A stretch of 64,000 nt of DNA from assembly GCA_016795385.1 (NCBI GenBank), contig JAEUHI010000018.1, forward strand, positions 36,501 through 100,500. The letters run 5' to 3'. Below the pieces are notes generated by a model, which searched no databases, was not told the origin of the DNA, and was given only the letters and a program-made list of their open reading frames with translations. A program made the position numbers and the translations under genes. Positions 35,750 to 48,700 of this stretch are shown here, one piece after another (the first letter of the stretch is position 1; every line of letters begins with the position of its first letter). Origin of the DNA: Verrucomicrobiales bacterium. GTDB taxonomy: Bacteria; Verrucomicrobiota; Verrucomicrobiia; Verrucomicrobiales; DEV007.

Positions 35750-37756
35750 TCAGAGACGGCGTTTCGTTTCGGAGAGCCAGTCATCGTGGCGGAGCAAGCC
35801 CTGGCGGGTCTCGTAGCGGGTTTTCTCGGCCTTGGCCTGGGCGCGGCAAAAGACGGATTCCCAGCGATCGCCGCGGACCTCGCCCGATGCGTCGGTGCGG
35901 GCGGCGGCGAGTCGTTTGGCTTCGTCGGGCAGGTAGCGCTGGATCACGAAATCTCCGGCGGAGAGAAAGGTCTGGTTCGATCCCGGCTGCCCCTGCCGTG
36001 CGCCACGACCGGTGAGCTGCAGATCGATGCGGCGGGATTCCTCGAGCTCGAGGGCGATGACGTGGAGCCCACCGCCGGCGAGTTCCTCCTTCCCGAGGGT
36101 GATGTGGGTGCCTCGCCCGGCCATGTTCGTGGCGATGGTGACGGCGCCGCGTTGTCCGGCCTCGGCGATGATGGCGGCTTCTTCGGCATCCTGTCTTGCG
36201 TTGAGGAGCCGGTGCGGAATGCCCGCGTGGGTGAGCGCCTCGGAAAGGCGCTCGCTGTTGCCGATGGTGCGGGTGCCGACGAGCACGGGCTGGCCGTGGG
36301 CGCGACGTGCGGCGATGTCGGCGACGATGGCGCGCAGCTTGGCGGCCTCGGAGGTGAAGACACGTGTGGGCAAGACCTTCGCCTGGCTGGGACGATGCCG
36401 CGGGATGGGCACGACGGGCAGACGGAAGACCTCCCAGAATTCACCGGCGGAATCGAGGGCGGTGCCGGTCATGCCGCAGAGGTGCTCGTAAAGTTTGTAG
36501 AAGCGCTGCCGCGAGATGCCGGCGGCGGATTGCGACTCGGCCTGGATCTCGATGCCTTCCTTCGCCTCGACGGCCTGATGGAGCCCGTCTTTCCAGGAGC
36601 TCTCGGCGCGGGCGCGACCGGTGAATTCGTCGATGATGACGACCTTGTCCTCCTGCACGACGTAGTGGACATCGCGATGGAAACGGTGCCGCGCGGAGAG
36701 GGCGTTTTCGACGTAGCGTTTCCAAGGGCGGCGCAGATCGTTCCACGGCACGGGGAACTCGGTGGAGGCGATGCGTTTTTCCCCGGCCTCGGTGAGTCGC
36801 GGCGGCTTGATGCTGTCGCCGGGCAGGAAATCCTCGCCCTCGCGGAGATGATCGACGAGTTCGTTCGCGACGAGGAAGGGCGCGGGCTGGCGATGGGGAC
36901 CGGACTCCTTCGTGGCAATGACGAGAGGCGTGGTGGCCTCATCGATGAGGATGCTGTCGGCCTCGTCGAGAATGGCGTAGACGAGTCCGCGCTGGCAGAG
37001 CACGGCCTCCTCGGGCGGGGGCAGATCGAGGGCGGTGCGGGCGAAACGCTCGCCGAGGCGCGGTCCGGGGATGCGGAAGCGCTCAAGTTGGTCGCGCAGG
37101 TAATCGAAGCCGAACTCGGTGCCGGTGCCGAAGGTGACGTCGGCGGCATAGGCGAACCGCTTTTGCGGACCGGGCGCGCGCTCGGGGAGGAGCGCGGAGG
37201 TGAGACCGAGGAAACGGAAGAGCTCGGCGGAAAACTCCTGATCGCGCTCGGCGAGGTAGGCGTTGGCGGTGGCGACATGCACACCGCGCCCGGGTAGCGC
37301 CCAGGCATAAGCGACGAGGGATTGGACGAGCGTTTTGCCCTCGCCCGTGGCCATCTCGGCGACGGCGCCACGGCACATCGCGAGTCCGGCGAGGATCTGC
37401 ACATCGTGATGATAGAGTCCGGTGAGCCGCTTCGAGGTCTCGCGCACGAGGGCGAAGGCACTGGTGACGATCTCGCTGAAGGGACGCCCGGATTGCACCT
37501 CCTCACGGAGACGCAGGCTGTGCGCGGCGAGCTTGTCGGTCGGCACGATGGCGAAACGCGGCGCGAGCTGGTTCACGGCCGCGAGCATGGCGTGATCGTC
37601 CCAGGTGACTCCCTTGCGGGCGGGGAGAAGACGGGCGACGGCAGCGTGTCCGAGCCCGTGGAGGTAACCCTCGACGGCGTATTGTCGACGAAACCGACGC
37701 CACTGCTCCCCGAGGCCGGGGCCACGCAAGGAGGTCTGGGGCGCTGAGGTGGACAT
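35750..37756 (-). CDS. Short SecA-like preprotein translocase ATPase
   Basis: 668 residues from ATG 37756 (MSTSAPQTSL); the frame is open further upstream but there it overlaps the TolC gene in another frame. SecA motor features are all present: Walker A ATGEGKT (136-142), GVHVATANAYLAERD, TFGTGTEFGFDYLRDQ, DEAD box LDEADSILIDEA (263-274), VIIDEFTGR, LCGMTGTA, TNMAGRGTHI (SecA normally has D at the H), and GRGARQGQPGSNQTFLS. The protein ends soon after the second motor domain; canonical SecA has about 800-900 residues, so the helical wing/scaffold and the C-terminal zinc linker are shortened or missing. Placement between TolC and adaptor genes of the giant-protein locus suggests a dedicated export ATPase. 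Confidence 0.88.
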   Translation of the reverse strand: MSTSAPQTSLRGPGLGEQWRRFRRQYAVEGYLHGLGHAAVARLLPARKGVTWDDHAMLAAVNQLAPRFAIVPTDKLAAHSLRLREEVQSGRPFSEIVTSAFALVRETSKRLTGLYHHDVQILAGLAMCRGAVAEMATGEGKTLVQSLVAYAWALPGRGVHVATANAYLAERDQEFSAELFRFLGLTSALLPERAPGPQKRFAYAADVTFGTGTEFGFDYLRDQLERFRIPGPRLGERFARTALDLPPPEEAVLCQRGLVYAILDEADSILIDEATTPLVIATKESGPHRQPAPFLVANELVDHLREGEDFLPGDSIKPPRLTEAGEKRIASTEFPVPWNDLRRPWKRYVENALSARHRFHRDVHYVVQEDKVVIIDEFTGRARAESSWKDGLHQAVEAKEGIEIQAESQSAAGISRQRFYKLYEHLCGMTGTALDSAGEFWEVFRLPVVPIPRHRPSQAKVLPTRVFTSEAAKLRAIVADIAARRAHGQPVLVGTRTIGNSERLSEALTHAGIPHRLLNARQDAEEAAIIAEAGQRGAVTIATNMAGRGTHITLGKEELAGGGLHVIALELEESRRIDLQLTGRGARQGQPGSNQTFLSAGDFVIQRYLPDEAKRLAAARTDASGEVRGDRWESVFCRAQAKAEKTRYETRQGLLRHDDWLSETKRRL

Positions 37757-37793
37757 GGAAGCAAAGAGGGTCGGGTCTGACACCGAAGAGGGT

Positions 37794-39704
37794 TTATTCG
37801 TAGCTCTCGTAGACGGCTTTGGCCTGGAGGGCGGCTTCGTCTTTGACGAGCTTGATGAGCGGAAGATGTTGATCGTCTTCGACACGACGGGCGCTGACGT
37901 TTTCCTGTTGCAGGAGGGTGCCTTTGGCACGCTCGAGATTGGTGAGGGCGGCGTTGTAGGTGGCGAGGGCGGTGAGGAAATCCTCGCGGGCGAAGGCGCG
38001 GCGCTGCTGGGCATCGAGGAGATTCTCCAGATAGACGCTAGCGCCGGACTCGGCGGTCTCGACATCGCGACGATCGCGCAAGACGGAGAGCTCCTGATCG
38101 GCGGCCATGGCGGCCTCCCACTTCGCCCGGGCGTCGGGCCATGCGGTGACGACCTCGCGGTGGGCGATCTGCACGTCGAGGAGCACTTCATCGAGGGTGG
38201 CGCGGAGCTGGTCGCGGGCCTGGCGGGCCTCGAGCTGGGCGCGGAGATGACGGGCTTTTTCCGCCTTCCGCCCCAGGGGCATGCTGGCGATGAGACCGAC
38301 GCCCCAGGTCGGCTCGCCGCCGTTGTATTGATCGTTGAAGGCCCCGGTCCAGTCGCCGGCGGCGCGGAGATTCGAGGTGCCGACTTCGCCGACAAAATCA
38401 AGGGCGGGACGCTTTTCATTCGCCGCGACGAGTTCGCGCAGGTCGGCGGCACGAAAGGCGTTCTCGGCGATGCGGATTTCGGGACGCAGGCTGAGCGCCT
38501 CCGCGACACTCTTTTCAAAAGTCGGGGTCTCCATCGTGGAGATGGGCAGGTCGGCGGGAATGATTTCGGCGACCTTGTCGGCGACGAAGGCGGGATCATT
38601 GACGAGGGTCCGCAAACGGGATTCGGCGTTCTTGATCTCCAGTTCGGACCTGACGAGATCAGCCTTGCGCGAGGCGAGGGCGGAGCGGGCGCGCGAGCGC
38701 TGGCTGGCGATGCTGTCGAGATCGCTGCGCGATTCGATCTCGGAGACGGTCTCTTCGGTTTCCTCGACGAGGCGTCGCTTTTCGAGGAGGACACCGCGGG
38801 CGAGATAGAGCTGCCAGTAGAGCCGGTTCACCTCCATGAGGTGGTTTTCGAGTTCACCGATGAACTCGCTGTAGCCGCTGTCGGTCTCGAGCTTCGCGAG
38901 CTGGATGGGAGAGCGGTTGTAGGTTTTCCCGGCGCCTTTCAAGAGGGGCTGCATCACGGAGAGCGTCGCGCGCGCCCTCCCCTGCTCTTTGGGAATGAAA
39001 AACTGGGCGTTGCTGCTTTCCTGCGAAAGTTGCTGCCCGAGGGAGATCTCGGCCCCGGTGCGGGTCTTTTTGCGCAGACCGCCCTCGAAGGTCCAGCCGC
39101 GGTTCCGGAGGAGGTCGCCGGGCTCGTTGCGCTCGATGCTGGAGCCGCTCGGCTCGTTGCTGCGATCGTAGCGCGACTCGGCATAGGCCTCGGGATCGAA
39201 TTCGGCCTCGGCCTCGGCGATGGCGGTCTCGCGGATCAGAGGGATGCCGGCGAGGACTTTCACCTGATTGGAATGCTCGAGGGTGCGGCGGTAGAGATCG
39301 TCGAGTCCCAGCCTCAGGCTGGTGCCGGATTTCGCGAGAATGGGGCTCTGGATCGCTCCATTCCACCAGGCCTCGCGATGCAGCCCTCCGCCGCGTCCGA
39401 AATAGGCGGCGAGGGCCGAGGCCTGCTCGCGCAGACTGCCGCCCGCCCCTTGCAGGTAAGATCCCGTCTCTCTCCGGATTTCTTGCTCGGTCGCCCGCTC
39501 CTGCCGTGAGGCGGGCTCGTAGGGCTCGGCGATGATCATGGCGGCATGCCGCACGGCCTGTCGGTCACCGGGTGAAGGTGGCGGTGACGCCTCTTCCGCG
39601 TGTAAGGTGATCGCCGCGATACTCCCGACCAGCGCGGAGACCGCGCCGCCTCGCCCAAAACCCTGTCGCCAGGATCTCGAAGGAAGGTTCAAATTCGGGA
39701 CCAT
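37794..39704 (-). CDS. TolC-like outer membrane efflux protein
   Basis: 636 residues from ATG 39704, longer than typical TolC (about 470) because of a 130-residue N-terminal region after the hydrophobic segment (GAVSALVGSIAAITLHA). The two OEP repeats are clear: first with LDDLYRRTLEHSNQVKVLAGIP, FEGGLRKKTRTGAEISLGQ and ATLSVMQPLLKGAGKTYNR, second with SVAEALSLRPEIRIAEN, PALDFVGEVGTSNL, WGVGLIASMPLGRKAE and a long terminal helix. It forms the outer membrane exit duct. It starts 78 bases after the giant protein gene and leads the SecA-like and adaptor genes. Confidence 0.92.
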   Translation of the reverse strand: MVPNLNLPSRSWRQGFGRGGAVSALVGSIAAITLHAEEASPPPSPGDRQAVRHAAMIIAEPYEPASRQERATEQEIRRETGSYLQGAGGSLREQASALAAYFGRGGGLHREAWWNGAIQSPILAKSGTSLRLGLDDLYRRTLEHSNQVKVLAGIPLIRETAIAEAEAEFDPEAYAESRYDRSNEPSGSSIERNEPGDLLRNRGWTFEGGLRKKTRTGAEISLGQQLSQESSNAQFFIPKEQGRARATLSVMQPLLKGAGKTYNRSPIQLAKLETDSGYSEFIGELENHLMEVNRLYWQLYLARGVLLEKRRLVEETEETVSEIESRSDLDSIASQRSRARSALASRKADLVRSELEIKNAESRLRTLVNDPAFVADKVAEIIPADLPISTMETPTFEKSVAEALSLRPEIRIAENAFRAADLRELVAANEKRPALDFVGEVGTSNLRAAGDWTGAFNDQYNGGEPTWGVGLIASMPLGRKAEKARHLRAQLEARQARDQLRATLDEVLLDVQIAHREVVTAWPDARAKWEAAMAADQELSVLRDRRDVETAESGASVYLENLLDAQQRRAFAREDFLTALATYNAALTNLERAKGTLLQQENVSARRVEDDQHLPLIKLVKDEAALQAKAVYESYE

Positions 39705-39782
39705 GCCCCGATTTTATCATGGAAATCTTAATATTCTATGATTTCTGATAAATATTTCGAGTTTCCGGAATTGGGCCAAATC
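39705..39782 (-). promoter_or_regulatory. AT-rich gap between giant protein gene and tolC-like gene
   Basis: The 78 bases are sharply more AT-rich than the flanks (for instance AATCTTAATATTCTATGATT). A TAGAAT -10-like word with TCGAAA 16 bases away is possible on the minus strand, but no boxes are convincing. It may hold a separate promoter for the tolC-like operon. Confidence 0.35.
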
Positions 39783-42700
39783 TCACTTTTGGACCTTCAC
39801 TTGGGTCGCACCGGGCGTCTTTTGGGCGTTTTTCTGGGGCTGATCGGCGAGGCTGGGCGGCATGCTGTTCGTCACACCTGGTTTGCATCGGATGATCAGC
39901 TTCGATTTGACGATGCGGATCTTCACGACGGCCTCTGTGCTGAATTGTCCATCGCTGACGAGGTAGCGGAAAAAGACGGGCTTTTTGCCTTTGTAGGAAG
40001 CGGGGGCGTCATAGACGAGCTTCTCCAACTGGCTCGCGGAGAGGAATTGTCCGACTTGCACGGGCTTGCCGTTCGCGAGCCTCAGGACCCCGACCTTGGG
40101 CAGGCTGGAGACCTGGATGGTGAGCACATCGCCCTCCGGATCGGCCGGTGCCTCGAGGCCCAGCTTTCCTCCGCTGCTGCCGATGGGCACGGTCAACGAT
40201 CCGGAATCGGCGGCCGGGGGAGTATTCGCCGCGAGCACGGTCACGGTGACCGTGGCGGTCGAGGTCGCTCCATCCGCATCGGAGAGCAGGTAGATGAAGG
40301 TGGTCTGGCGGCTCTGCCCGCCGACCAAGTCATCGAAATCCGTGCCCGGATCGAAGGTGATGTTTCCATTCGCGTCGATGGCGAAGGTCCCGCCCTGACT
40401 GCCCGCGACCCCCGTCATGACGACGGTATCGAAGGCGTGGGGACTGCCCTGCCCGATCGGCAAACGGGTGGAGATGCCGTCGCCATCGGGATCGAGATCG
40501 TTCCCTGCGATGGCATTGCCCACCACCACGACGCCGGAGCCTTTTCCGACGGTGTAGAAATCATCGCCGGCGATGGGCGCGGGATTCGAGACGACCCACG
40601 TGAACGACTGCGTCACGGATCCGCCCTTTCCATCCTCCACCGTGATGTCGATCTGATAGGGGCCGCCCACCGATGCGCTTGAGGAGAGGGTGCCGGAGAT
40701 CACCCCGGTCTGCGGATCGATCGCCAACCCGGCTGGCAGCCCGGTGGCGGCAAAAACGAGCGCGTCGCTCTGGTCCACGTCTTCGAAGAAGGTGCTGACG
40801 TCGATGGACACGCTTTCGCTATCCTTGTCGGCCTGATCGGGGATCGCTCCGACGATCACGGGGGCATCATTCGCTCCCGTTACGGTAACGGTCACGGTGG
40901 CGGACGAAGTCGCCCCATCCGCATCGACGAGGGTGTAGGTGAAGCTGGTCTGGCGGGTCTCTCCCGCGGCGAGGTCTTCGAACTGGCCGTTCGGATCGAA
41001 GGTCACGTTCCCGGCGAGATCGATCGTGAAGAGACCACCGTGGGTGCCGGCGACATCCACCTGGGTCGAGGCGGTCAGGGCGTCGCCATCGGAATCGGTG
41101 TCGTTGCCGAGGATGGCATTGCCCACGATCGCGGCTCCATCGTCCTCGCCTGCGGCGAAGGTGTCATCGACCGCGAGAGGCGCGGGGTTTTTGATCGTCC
41201 AGAGGAAGGTCTGCGTCACGGTGGCACCGTGGGAGTCGATCGCGGTGATCTGGATCAGATACGGCGCACTGGCCGACGCACTGGAATCGAGCGTGCCGCT
41301 GATGATCCCGGTATCGGCATCGATCATCAAGCCAGGAGGCAGGGTGCCATTGGCGCTGAAGGTCAGCGTGTCACCCGCGTCCGGATCTCCGAAGGCACCG
41401 CTGACATCGAGGGTCACGCTGTCGCTGTCGTTGTTCGTCTGACTGTCGATCGCCCCAACGGGGATCGGAGCATCATTGACGCCGGTCACGGTCACCGTGA
41501 CGACCGCCGTGCTCGTCGCACCGTCCGCGTCCACGACCGTGTAGGTAAAGCTCGTCTGGCGGGTCTCCCCTGCCGCGAGATCCTCGAAGTCGCCGTTTGC
41601 GGTGAAGGTCACGTTGCCGGCGGCATCGATCGAGAAGAGACCACCATGGTCGCCGCTCACCGCCGACAAGACCTGGGTGGTGAGCACGTCGGCATCGGGA
41701 TCGCTGTCATTGCCGATCACATTTCCGACCACGGCGGCCACGGTTTCTTCATCCGCCGAAAAGGCATCGTCCTGAGCGATGGGTCCGGGATTGGACACCG
41801 TCCACGTGAAGGTCTGCGTCACGCTCGCCCCGGCCAGATCCGTCGCGGTGATGATCACCGTGTAGGGACCGCCGGCCGAAGCGCTCGAGTCGAGAATGCC
41901 GCTGATCACACCGGAATCCGCATCGATCGTCAATCCGGGAGGCAGGGTGCCATTCGCCGAATAAGTCAGCACATCGGTCACATCGGGATCCGCGAAAGCC
42001 CCACTGACATCGAGGGTCACCGGATCGCGATCCTCGTGGTTCTGCGAGGGGATCGTACCTACGGCGACAGGGGCATCATTCCGGCCAGTCACCGTCACCG
42101 TCACGGTTGCTTCGCTCGTGCTGCCGTCAGTGTCGACCACGGTATAGGAAAAGCTCGTCTGACGCGTTTCCGTCGCGGCGAGGTCCTCGAAGGCACCGTT
42201 CGGATCAAAAGTGACGTTGCCATTCGCATCGATCGAGAAGAGCCCTCCCTGGCTGCCGGCGACATCCGTCTGGACGAGGGCACTGAGCGCATCTCCATCG
42301 GCATCACTGTCATTGTTGAGGATCGCATTGCCCACGATCGCGGCGGCGTCACCGGCGTTGGCGGTGAAGCTGTCGTCTTGTGCGGCCGGCGCGGGGTTGT
42401 TGACGACCCAAAGGAAGGTCTGCGTCACACTCGCTCCCTCGAGATCGGTCGCGGTGATGATCACCGTGTAGGGACCGCCGGCGGAGGCGCTCGAATCGAG
42501 AATGCCGCTGATGAGTCCCGTATCCGCATCGATCGAAAGCCCGGGCGGCAAGGTGCCGTTGGCGCTGTAAGTCAGAGCGTCCGTGGTGTCGGGATCTCCG
42601 AAGGTGGCACTGACATTCAGAGAGATGACTTCGCTGTCATGGCTGGTCTGGTCGGCAATGAACCCGACCGTTTCCGGCGCGTCATTCCGGCCTGTGACGG

Positions 42701-45700
42701 TCACGGTCACGGTCGCTTCGCTCGTCCCGCCGTCGGCGTCGATGGCCGTGTAGGTGAAGCGGGTCTGGCGCGTCTCGCCTTCGGCCAGATCTTCAAAATC
42801 CCCATTCGGATCGAAGGACACATTGCCATTGGCATCGATCGAGAATAGACCACCGTGGCTGCCCGCGGTGCCATGGAGCACCTGGGCCGTGAGACTGTCG
42901 CCGTCCGGATCGCTGTCATTGCCGAGGGCATTGCCGACCACCGTGGCGATCGCATCCTCATCAGCCGAGAAGCCGTCATCCTCCGCCACCGGAGCGGGAT
43001 TGCCGACCGTCCAAAGGAAAGTCCGCGTCACCGAAGCACCGGAGGTATCCGTCGCCGTGACTTCCACGAGATAGGGGCCGCCCACGGATGCGCTCGAATC
43101 AAGCGTACCGCTGATGACGCCCGTACCCGCATCGATCATCAAACCCGGAGGCAGGGTGCCGTTGACGCTGTAGGTCAGGACATCGCTCGCATCGGGGTCC
43201 GCAAACGCCCCGCTCACATCGAGGATCACGGCATCACTGTCGTTGCTGGATTGACCCGCGATCGGCGTCGTGGAGACGGGCGCATCGTTTTGACCGTTGA
43301 CCGTCACCGTGATGGTAGCGGTGGAGGTCGCACCGTCGGCGTCGACGAGCGTGTATGTGAAGCTCGTCTGGCGGGTTTCTCCCGCCGCCAGGTCCTCAAA
43401 CTCTCCATTCGCGTGGAAGGTGACGTCTCCGTTCGATGAAACAGTGAAGAGGCCTCCATTCGTGCCAACCCCATTCGTTTGCGCTTGAACGGACAGGTCG
43501 TCGCCATCGGAATCGCTGTCGTTCGCGAGGGCATTGCCGACCAAGATCGCTCCCTGATCCTCCTGGGCGGTGAACGCGTCGTGTGCGGCCACGGGCACGG
43601 GATTGGTCACCGTCCAGAGGAAGCTCAAAGTCACCATGCCACCGTGGCCGTCATGGGCGGTCACGATGACGTGGTAGGGGCCGTCCACGGATGCGGAGGA
43701 ATCGATCGTGCCGCTGATCACGCCCGTATCGGAATCGATGATGAGACCGGCCGGCAGATCGGTGGCGGTGAAGGTGAGGATGTCGGAGGCATCTCCATCC
43801 GCGAAGGCGCCGCTGACATCGAGCAGAATGACATCGCTGTCATGGCTGGATCGATCCGCAATGGATCCGATCAAGACGGGCGCGTCGTTTTGGCCCGTCA
43901 CCGTCACCGTGACGGTCGCCGTGCTCGTCGCGCCGTCGGCGTCGATCACGGTATATTGGAACGAGGTCGTGCGGGTTTCCCCTTGGGCGAGGTCTTCGAA
44001 CTGTCCGTCCGGATGGAAGGTCACGTCACCATTCGCGGCGATCGAGAAGAGCCCTCCGCCACTGCCGGCGACCCCGGTCTGAACGGCCGCCGTGAGAAGA
44101 TCCGAGTCGGCATCGACATCGTTGGCGAGGGCGTTGCCAACCACCGTGGCGATGGCGTCTTCGCTCGCTCCGAAGCCATCGTTCTGCGCCGCGGGAGCCG
44201 GGTTGTTCACCGTCCAGAGGAATGTCTGCGTGACACTCACTCCTTCGGGATCGGTCGCCGTGACCGTCACCGTGTAGGGTCCGGAGGCGGAAGCACTGGA
44301 ATCAAGCGTCCCGCTGATGACGCCGGTATCCGCATCGATTGTCAGGCCCGGAGGCAAGGTGCCGTTGGCGCTGTAGGTCAGGACGTCGGTGGTGTCAGGA
44401 TCGCCAAAGGCACTGCTGAAATTCAGATTGATCACCTCGCTGTCGTTGTTGGTCTGGTTCAGGATCGAACCCACCGCAACGGGCGCATCGTTTTGACCGG
44501 TCACCGTCACCGTCACGGTCGCCGTGCTCATCGCGCCTTCGGCGTCGACGAGGGTGTAGGTGAAGGTCGTCTGACGGGTCTCACCTTCCGCGAGATCCTC
44601 GAAGTCACCGTTCGGGTCGAAGGTCACGTTCCCATTCGCATCGATCGAGAAGATTCCGCCCTGGCTGCCGGCGACACCGCTTTGCAACTGCGCGACGAGA
44701 GCATCTCCGTCGGGATCGCTGTCATTGCCGAGGGCATTACCGACGATCGCAGCGACATTGTCTTCGCTGGCGGCAAACGCATCGCCCTGCGCGATGGGCG
44801 CGGGGTTGTTCACGGTCCACAAGAAGGTCTGCGTCACGCTCGCCCCCGCGGAATCGGTCGCCGTGACCGTCACCGTGTAAGGACCGCTGGCGGAAGCACT
44901 GGAGGCGAGCGTCCCGGAAATGATGCCGGTATCCGCATCGATCGTCAGCCCCGGAGGCAAGGTGCCGTTGGCGCTGTAGGTCAAGGCGTCTGTCGCGTCA
45001 GGATCCCCGAAAGCGCTGCCGACATTCAGGATGATGACTTCGCCGTCGTTGTTCGCCTGGTTCAGGATCGCACCCACCGTGACGGGGGCATCGTTCCGCC
45101 CGGTCACCGTTACGGTCACGATCGCCGTGCTCATCGCGCCATCGGCGTCGACGAGGGTGTAGGTGAAGCTGGTCTGGCGCGTCTCGCCTTCCGCGAGGTC
45201 TTCAAAGTCGCCATCCGGGTCGAAGGTCACGTTGCCATTCGCATCGATCGAGAAGAGTCCGCCTTGGCTGCCGGCGACGCCGCTTTGCAACTGCGCGACG
45301 AGAGCATCTCCGTCGGGGTCGCTGTCATTGCCGAGGGCATTGCCCACGATCGCGGCGACATCATCCTCAGCGGCAACGAATTCGTCATTCACCGCCATCG
45401 GCGCCGGATTGTTCACCGTCCAAAAGAAGGTCTGCGTGACACTCGCTCCCTCGGGATCGGTCGCCGTGACCGTCACCGTGTAGGGACCACCGGCCGAGGC
45501 ACTCGAGTCAAGCGTTCCGGAAATGACGCCGGTATCCGCATCGATCGTCAGGCCAGGAGGCAGGGTGCCGTTCGCGCTGTAGGTCAACGCATCGGTCGTG
45601 TCAGGATCACCAAAAGCACTGCTGACGTTGAGATTCACGAACTCGCTGTCTTCGTTTGCCTGGTTCAGGATCGAACCCAACGCGACCGGCGCATCATTCT

Positions 45701-48700
45701 GCCCGGTGACCGTCACGGTCACGGTCGCCGTATCCGTGGCTCCGTCGACATCAACCAGGGTGTAAGTGAAGGTCGTCTGCCGGGTCTCACCTTCGGCAAG
45801 ATCTTCGAAGTCGCCGTTCGGATCGAAGGTCACATTGCCATTCCCATCGATCGAGAAAAGTCCTCCCTGGCTGCCAGCGACACCACTTTGAACCTGCGTG
45901 GCAAGGGCATCGCCATCCGGATCGCTGTCGTTGGCAGTGATCACATTGCCCACGTTCGCAATGGCATCATCTTCGTTGACCGCAAAAGCATCGTCCTGCG
46001 CGAGGGGCGCGGGGTTGTTCACCGTCCAGGTGAACGTTTGGGTTACAGTCGCTCCCTCGGAATCGGTCGCCGTGACCGTCACTGTGTAAGGACCGCCGGT
46101 GGAAGCACTGGAAGCGAGGGTCCCGGAAATGATGCCGGTATCCGCATCGATCGTCAGCCCCGGAGGCAGGGTGCCGTTCGCGCTGTAGGTCAAGGCGTCG
46201 GTCGTGTCAGGATCGCCGAAGGCACTGCTGACATTCAGGCTGATGACCTCGCGGTCGTTGTTGGTCTGATCCGCGATCGAACCCACGGTGACAGGTGCAT
46301 CGTTTTCTCCAGTCACCGTGACCGCCACCGTCGCCGTGCTCGTCGCCCCATCGGCATCCACCAAGGTGTAGGTGAAGCTCGTCTGACGGGTCTCGCCTTC
46401 CGCGAGGTCTTCAAAGTCGCCGTTCGGATCAAAGGTCACGTGGCCATTCGCATCGATCGAGAAAAGCCCGCCCTGGCTGCCGGAGACACCGCTCTGATTC
46501 AGAACGGTGACGACATCCCCATCGGGATCGCTGTCGTTGGTGAGAGCATCGCCCACGATTGTGGCGACATCATCCTCATCGGCAACAAAATCATCATTTA
46601 CCGCCACCGGCGCCGGATTGTTCACCGTCCAGGTGAAGGTCTGCGTCACCGTCGCCCCTTCGGGATCGGTCGCCGTGATTGTCACGGTGTAGGGACCGCC
46701 GGCGGAAGCACTCGAGTCGAGCGTGCCGCTGATGACGCCGGTATCCGCATCGATCGTCAAGCCGGGAGGCAGGGTGCCGTTGGCGCTGTAGGTCAAAGTG
46801 TCGGTCGCATCAGGATCACCAAAGGCGCTGCCGACGTTGAGATTCACGACGTCGCTGTCGTTGCCCGTTTGATTCGCGATGGATCCCACGGTAATCGGTG
46901 CATCGTTCTGCCCGGTCACCGTCACGGTCACAGTCGCCGTGTCTGTCGAGCCATCGGCGTCCTCCACGGTGTAGGTGAAGCTTGTCTGGCGGGTCTCGCC
47001 TTCCGCGAGGCCTTCAAAGTCGCCGTTCGGATCAAAGGTCACGTTGCCATTCGCATCGATCGAGAAAAGCCCTCCCTGGCTGCCCGCGACACCACTTTGA
47101 ACCTGCGCGGCAAGGGCATCACCATCGGAATCGCTGTCATTGGCAGTGATCACATTGCCCACGATGGCAAAGGCATCGTCTTCGTTGACCGCAAAAGCAT
47201 CGTCCTGCGCGACGGGCGCGGGGTTGTTCACCGTCCAGGTGAACGTTTGGGTGACACTCGCTCCTTCGGGATCGGTCGCCGTGATTGTCACGGTGTAGGG
47301 GCCGCCAACGGAAGCACTCGAATCGAGCGTGCCACTGATGACGCCGGTATCCGCATCGATCACCAAGCCCGGAGGCAAGGTGCCGTTCGCGCTGTAGGTC
47401 AACGCGTCGGTCGTGTCGGGATCACCAAAAGCACCACTGACATCCAGGCTGATGACTTCGCTGTCGTTGTTGGTCTGATTCAGGATTGCTCCCACCGTGA
47501 GGGGCGCATCGTTTTGTCCGGTCACCGTCACCGTCACCGTCGCCGTGTTCGTCGCTCCATCGGCGTCCAACACGGTATAGGTGAAGACCGTCTCACGTGT
47601 TTCGCCCTCGGCAAGATCCTCGAAGTCTCCGTTCGCATCGAAGGTCACATTGCCATTCGCATCCATCGAGAAGAGCCCTCCATGGCTCCCGCTCGATCCG
47701 CTCTGCACCACCGCAGTGAGCACATCCCCATCGGGATCGCTGTCGTTGCCCAACGCGTTGCCCACGAGGATGGCTCCATCATCTTCATCCGCTCCGAACT
47801 GGTCGTTTTGACCCACCGGCCCGGGATTGCCCACCGTCCAGGTGAAACTCTGGGTCACTGTCGCTCCGAGCGGATCGGTCGCGGTGATCACCACGACGTA
47901 GGGACTGCCCGCCGATGCACTGGAGTCAAGCGTGCCGGTGATGAGACCGGAATTGGCATCGATCGTCAGTCCGGGCGGCAGGGTCGTTCCCGCGCTGTAG
48001 GTCAGCACATCGAGCGCATCCGGATCGGCGAAGGCTCCGCTCACGTCGAGCGTCACGACCTCGCTGTCGGAGTTCGTCTGACCGAGGATCAAGCCCACGG
48101 TGACGGGCGCATCGTTTTCTCCGGTGACCGTGACGGTGACCGTCGCCGTGCTCGTCGCCCCATCGGCATCCACCAGGGTGTAGGTGAAGCTCGTCTCACG
48201 GGTCTCGCCCTCGGCGAGATCCTCGAAGTCTCCATTCGTATCAAAGGTCACGTTGCCGTTCGCGTCGATCGAGAAAACTCCGCCCTGGCTGCCGGCGACT
48301 CCGGTTTGCGGCTGGGCTTGGATGCTATCGCCATCGGGATCGGAGTCGTTCGAAATCGCATTGCCGACCAAGGCAGCCCCGTCCCCTTCGTTGGCCGCAA
48401 AATCATCGTCTTGGGCGACCGGAGCCGGGTTGTTCACCGTCCAGGCGAAGGTCTGCGTGACACTCGCGCCCTCGGGGTCGGTGGCGGTGATCTGCACGAG
48501 GTAAGGACCACCGGTCGAGGCGTCGACATCGATCGTGCCACTGACCACTCCGGTGAGCGAATCCAGGGAAAGGCCGGGAGGGAGTCCCGTCACCGTATAG
48601 GTCAGGGTGTCGCTCAGGTCGGCATCATCGAAAAAGGAGGTAACATCCCAGGGAGCGACCACATCTCCGTCATCGCTCTCCCGATCGGACAGGGTCCCGA

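Noticed and set aside
37757..38794. N-terminal extension of the SecA-like frame
   Set aside because: The extra 346 codons overlap the TolC gene in another frame and read as Ser/Pro/Arg-rich shadow; SecA similarity begins only after 37756.
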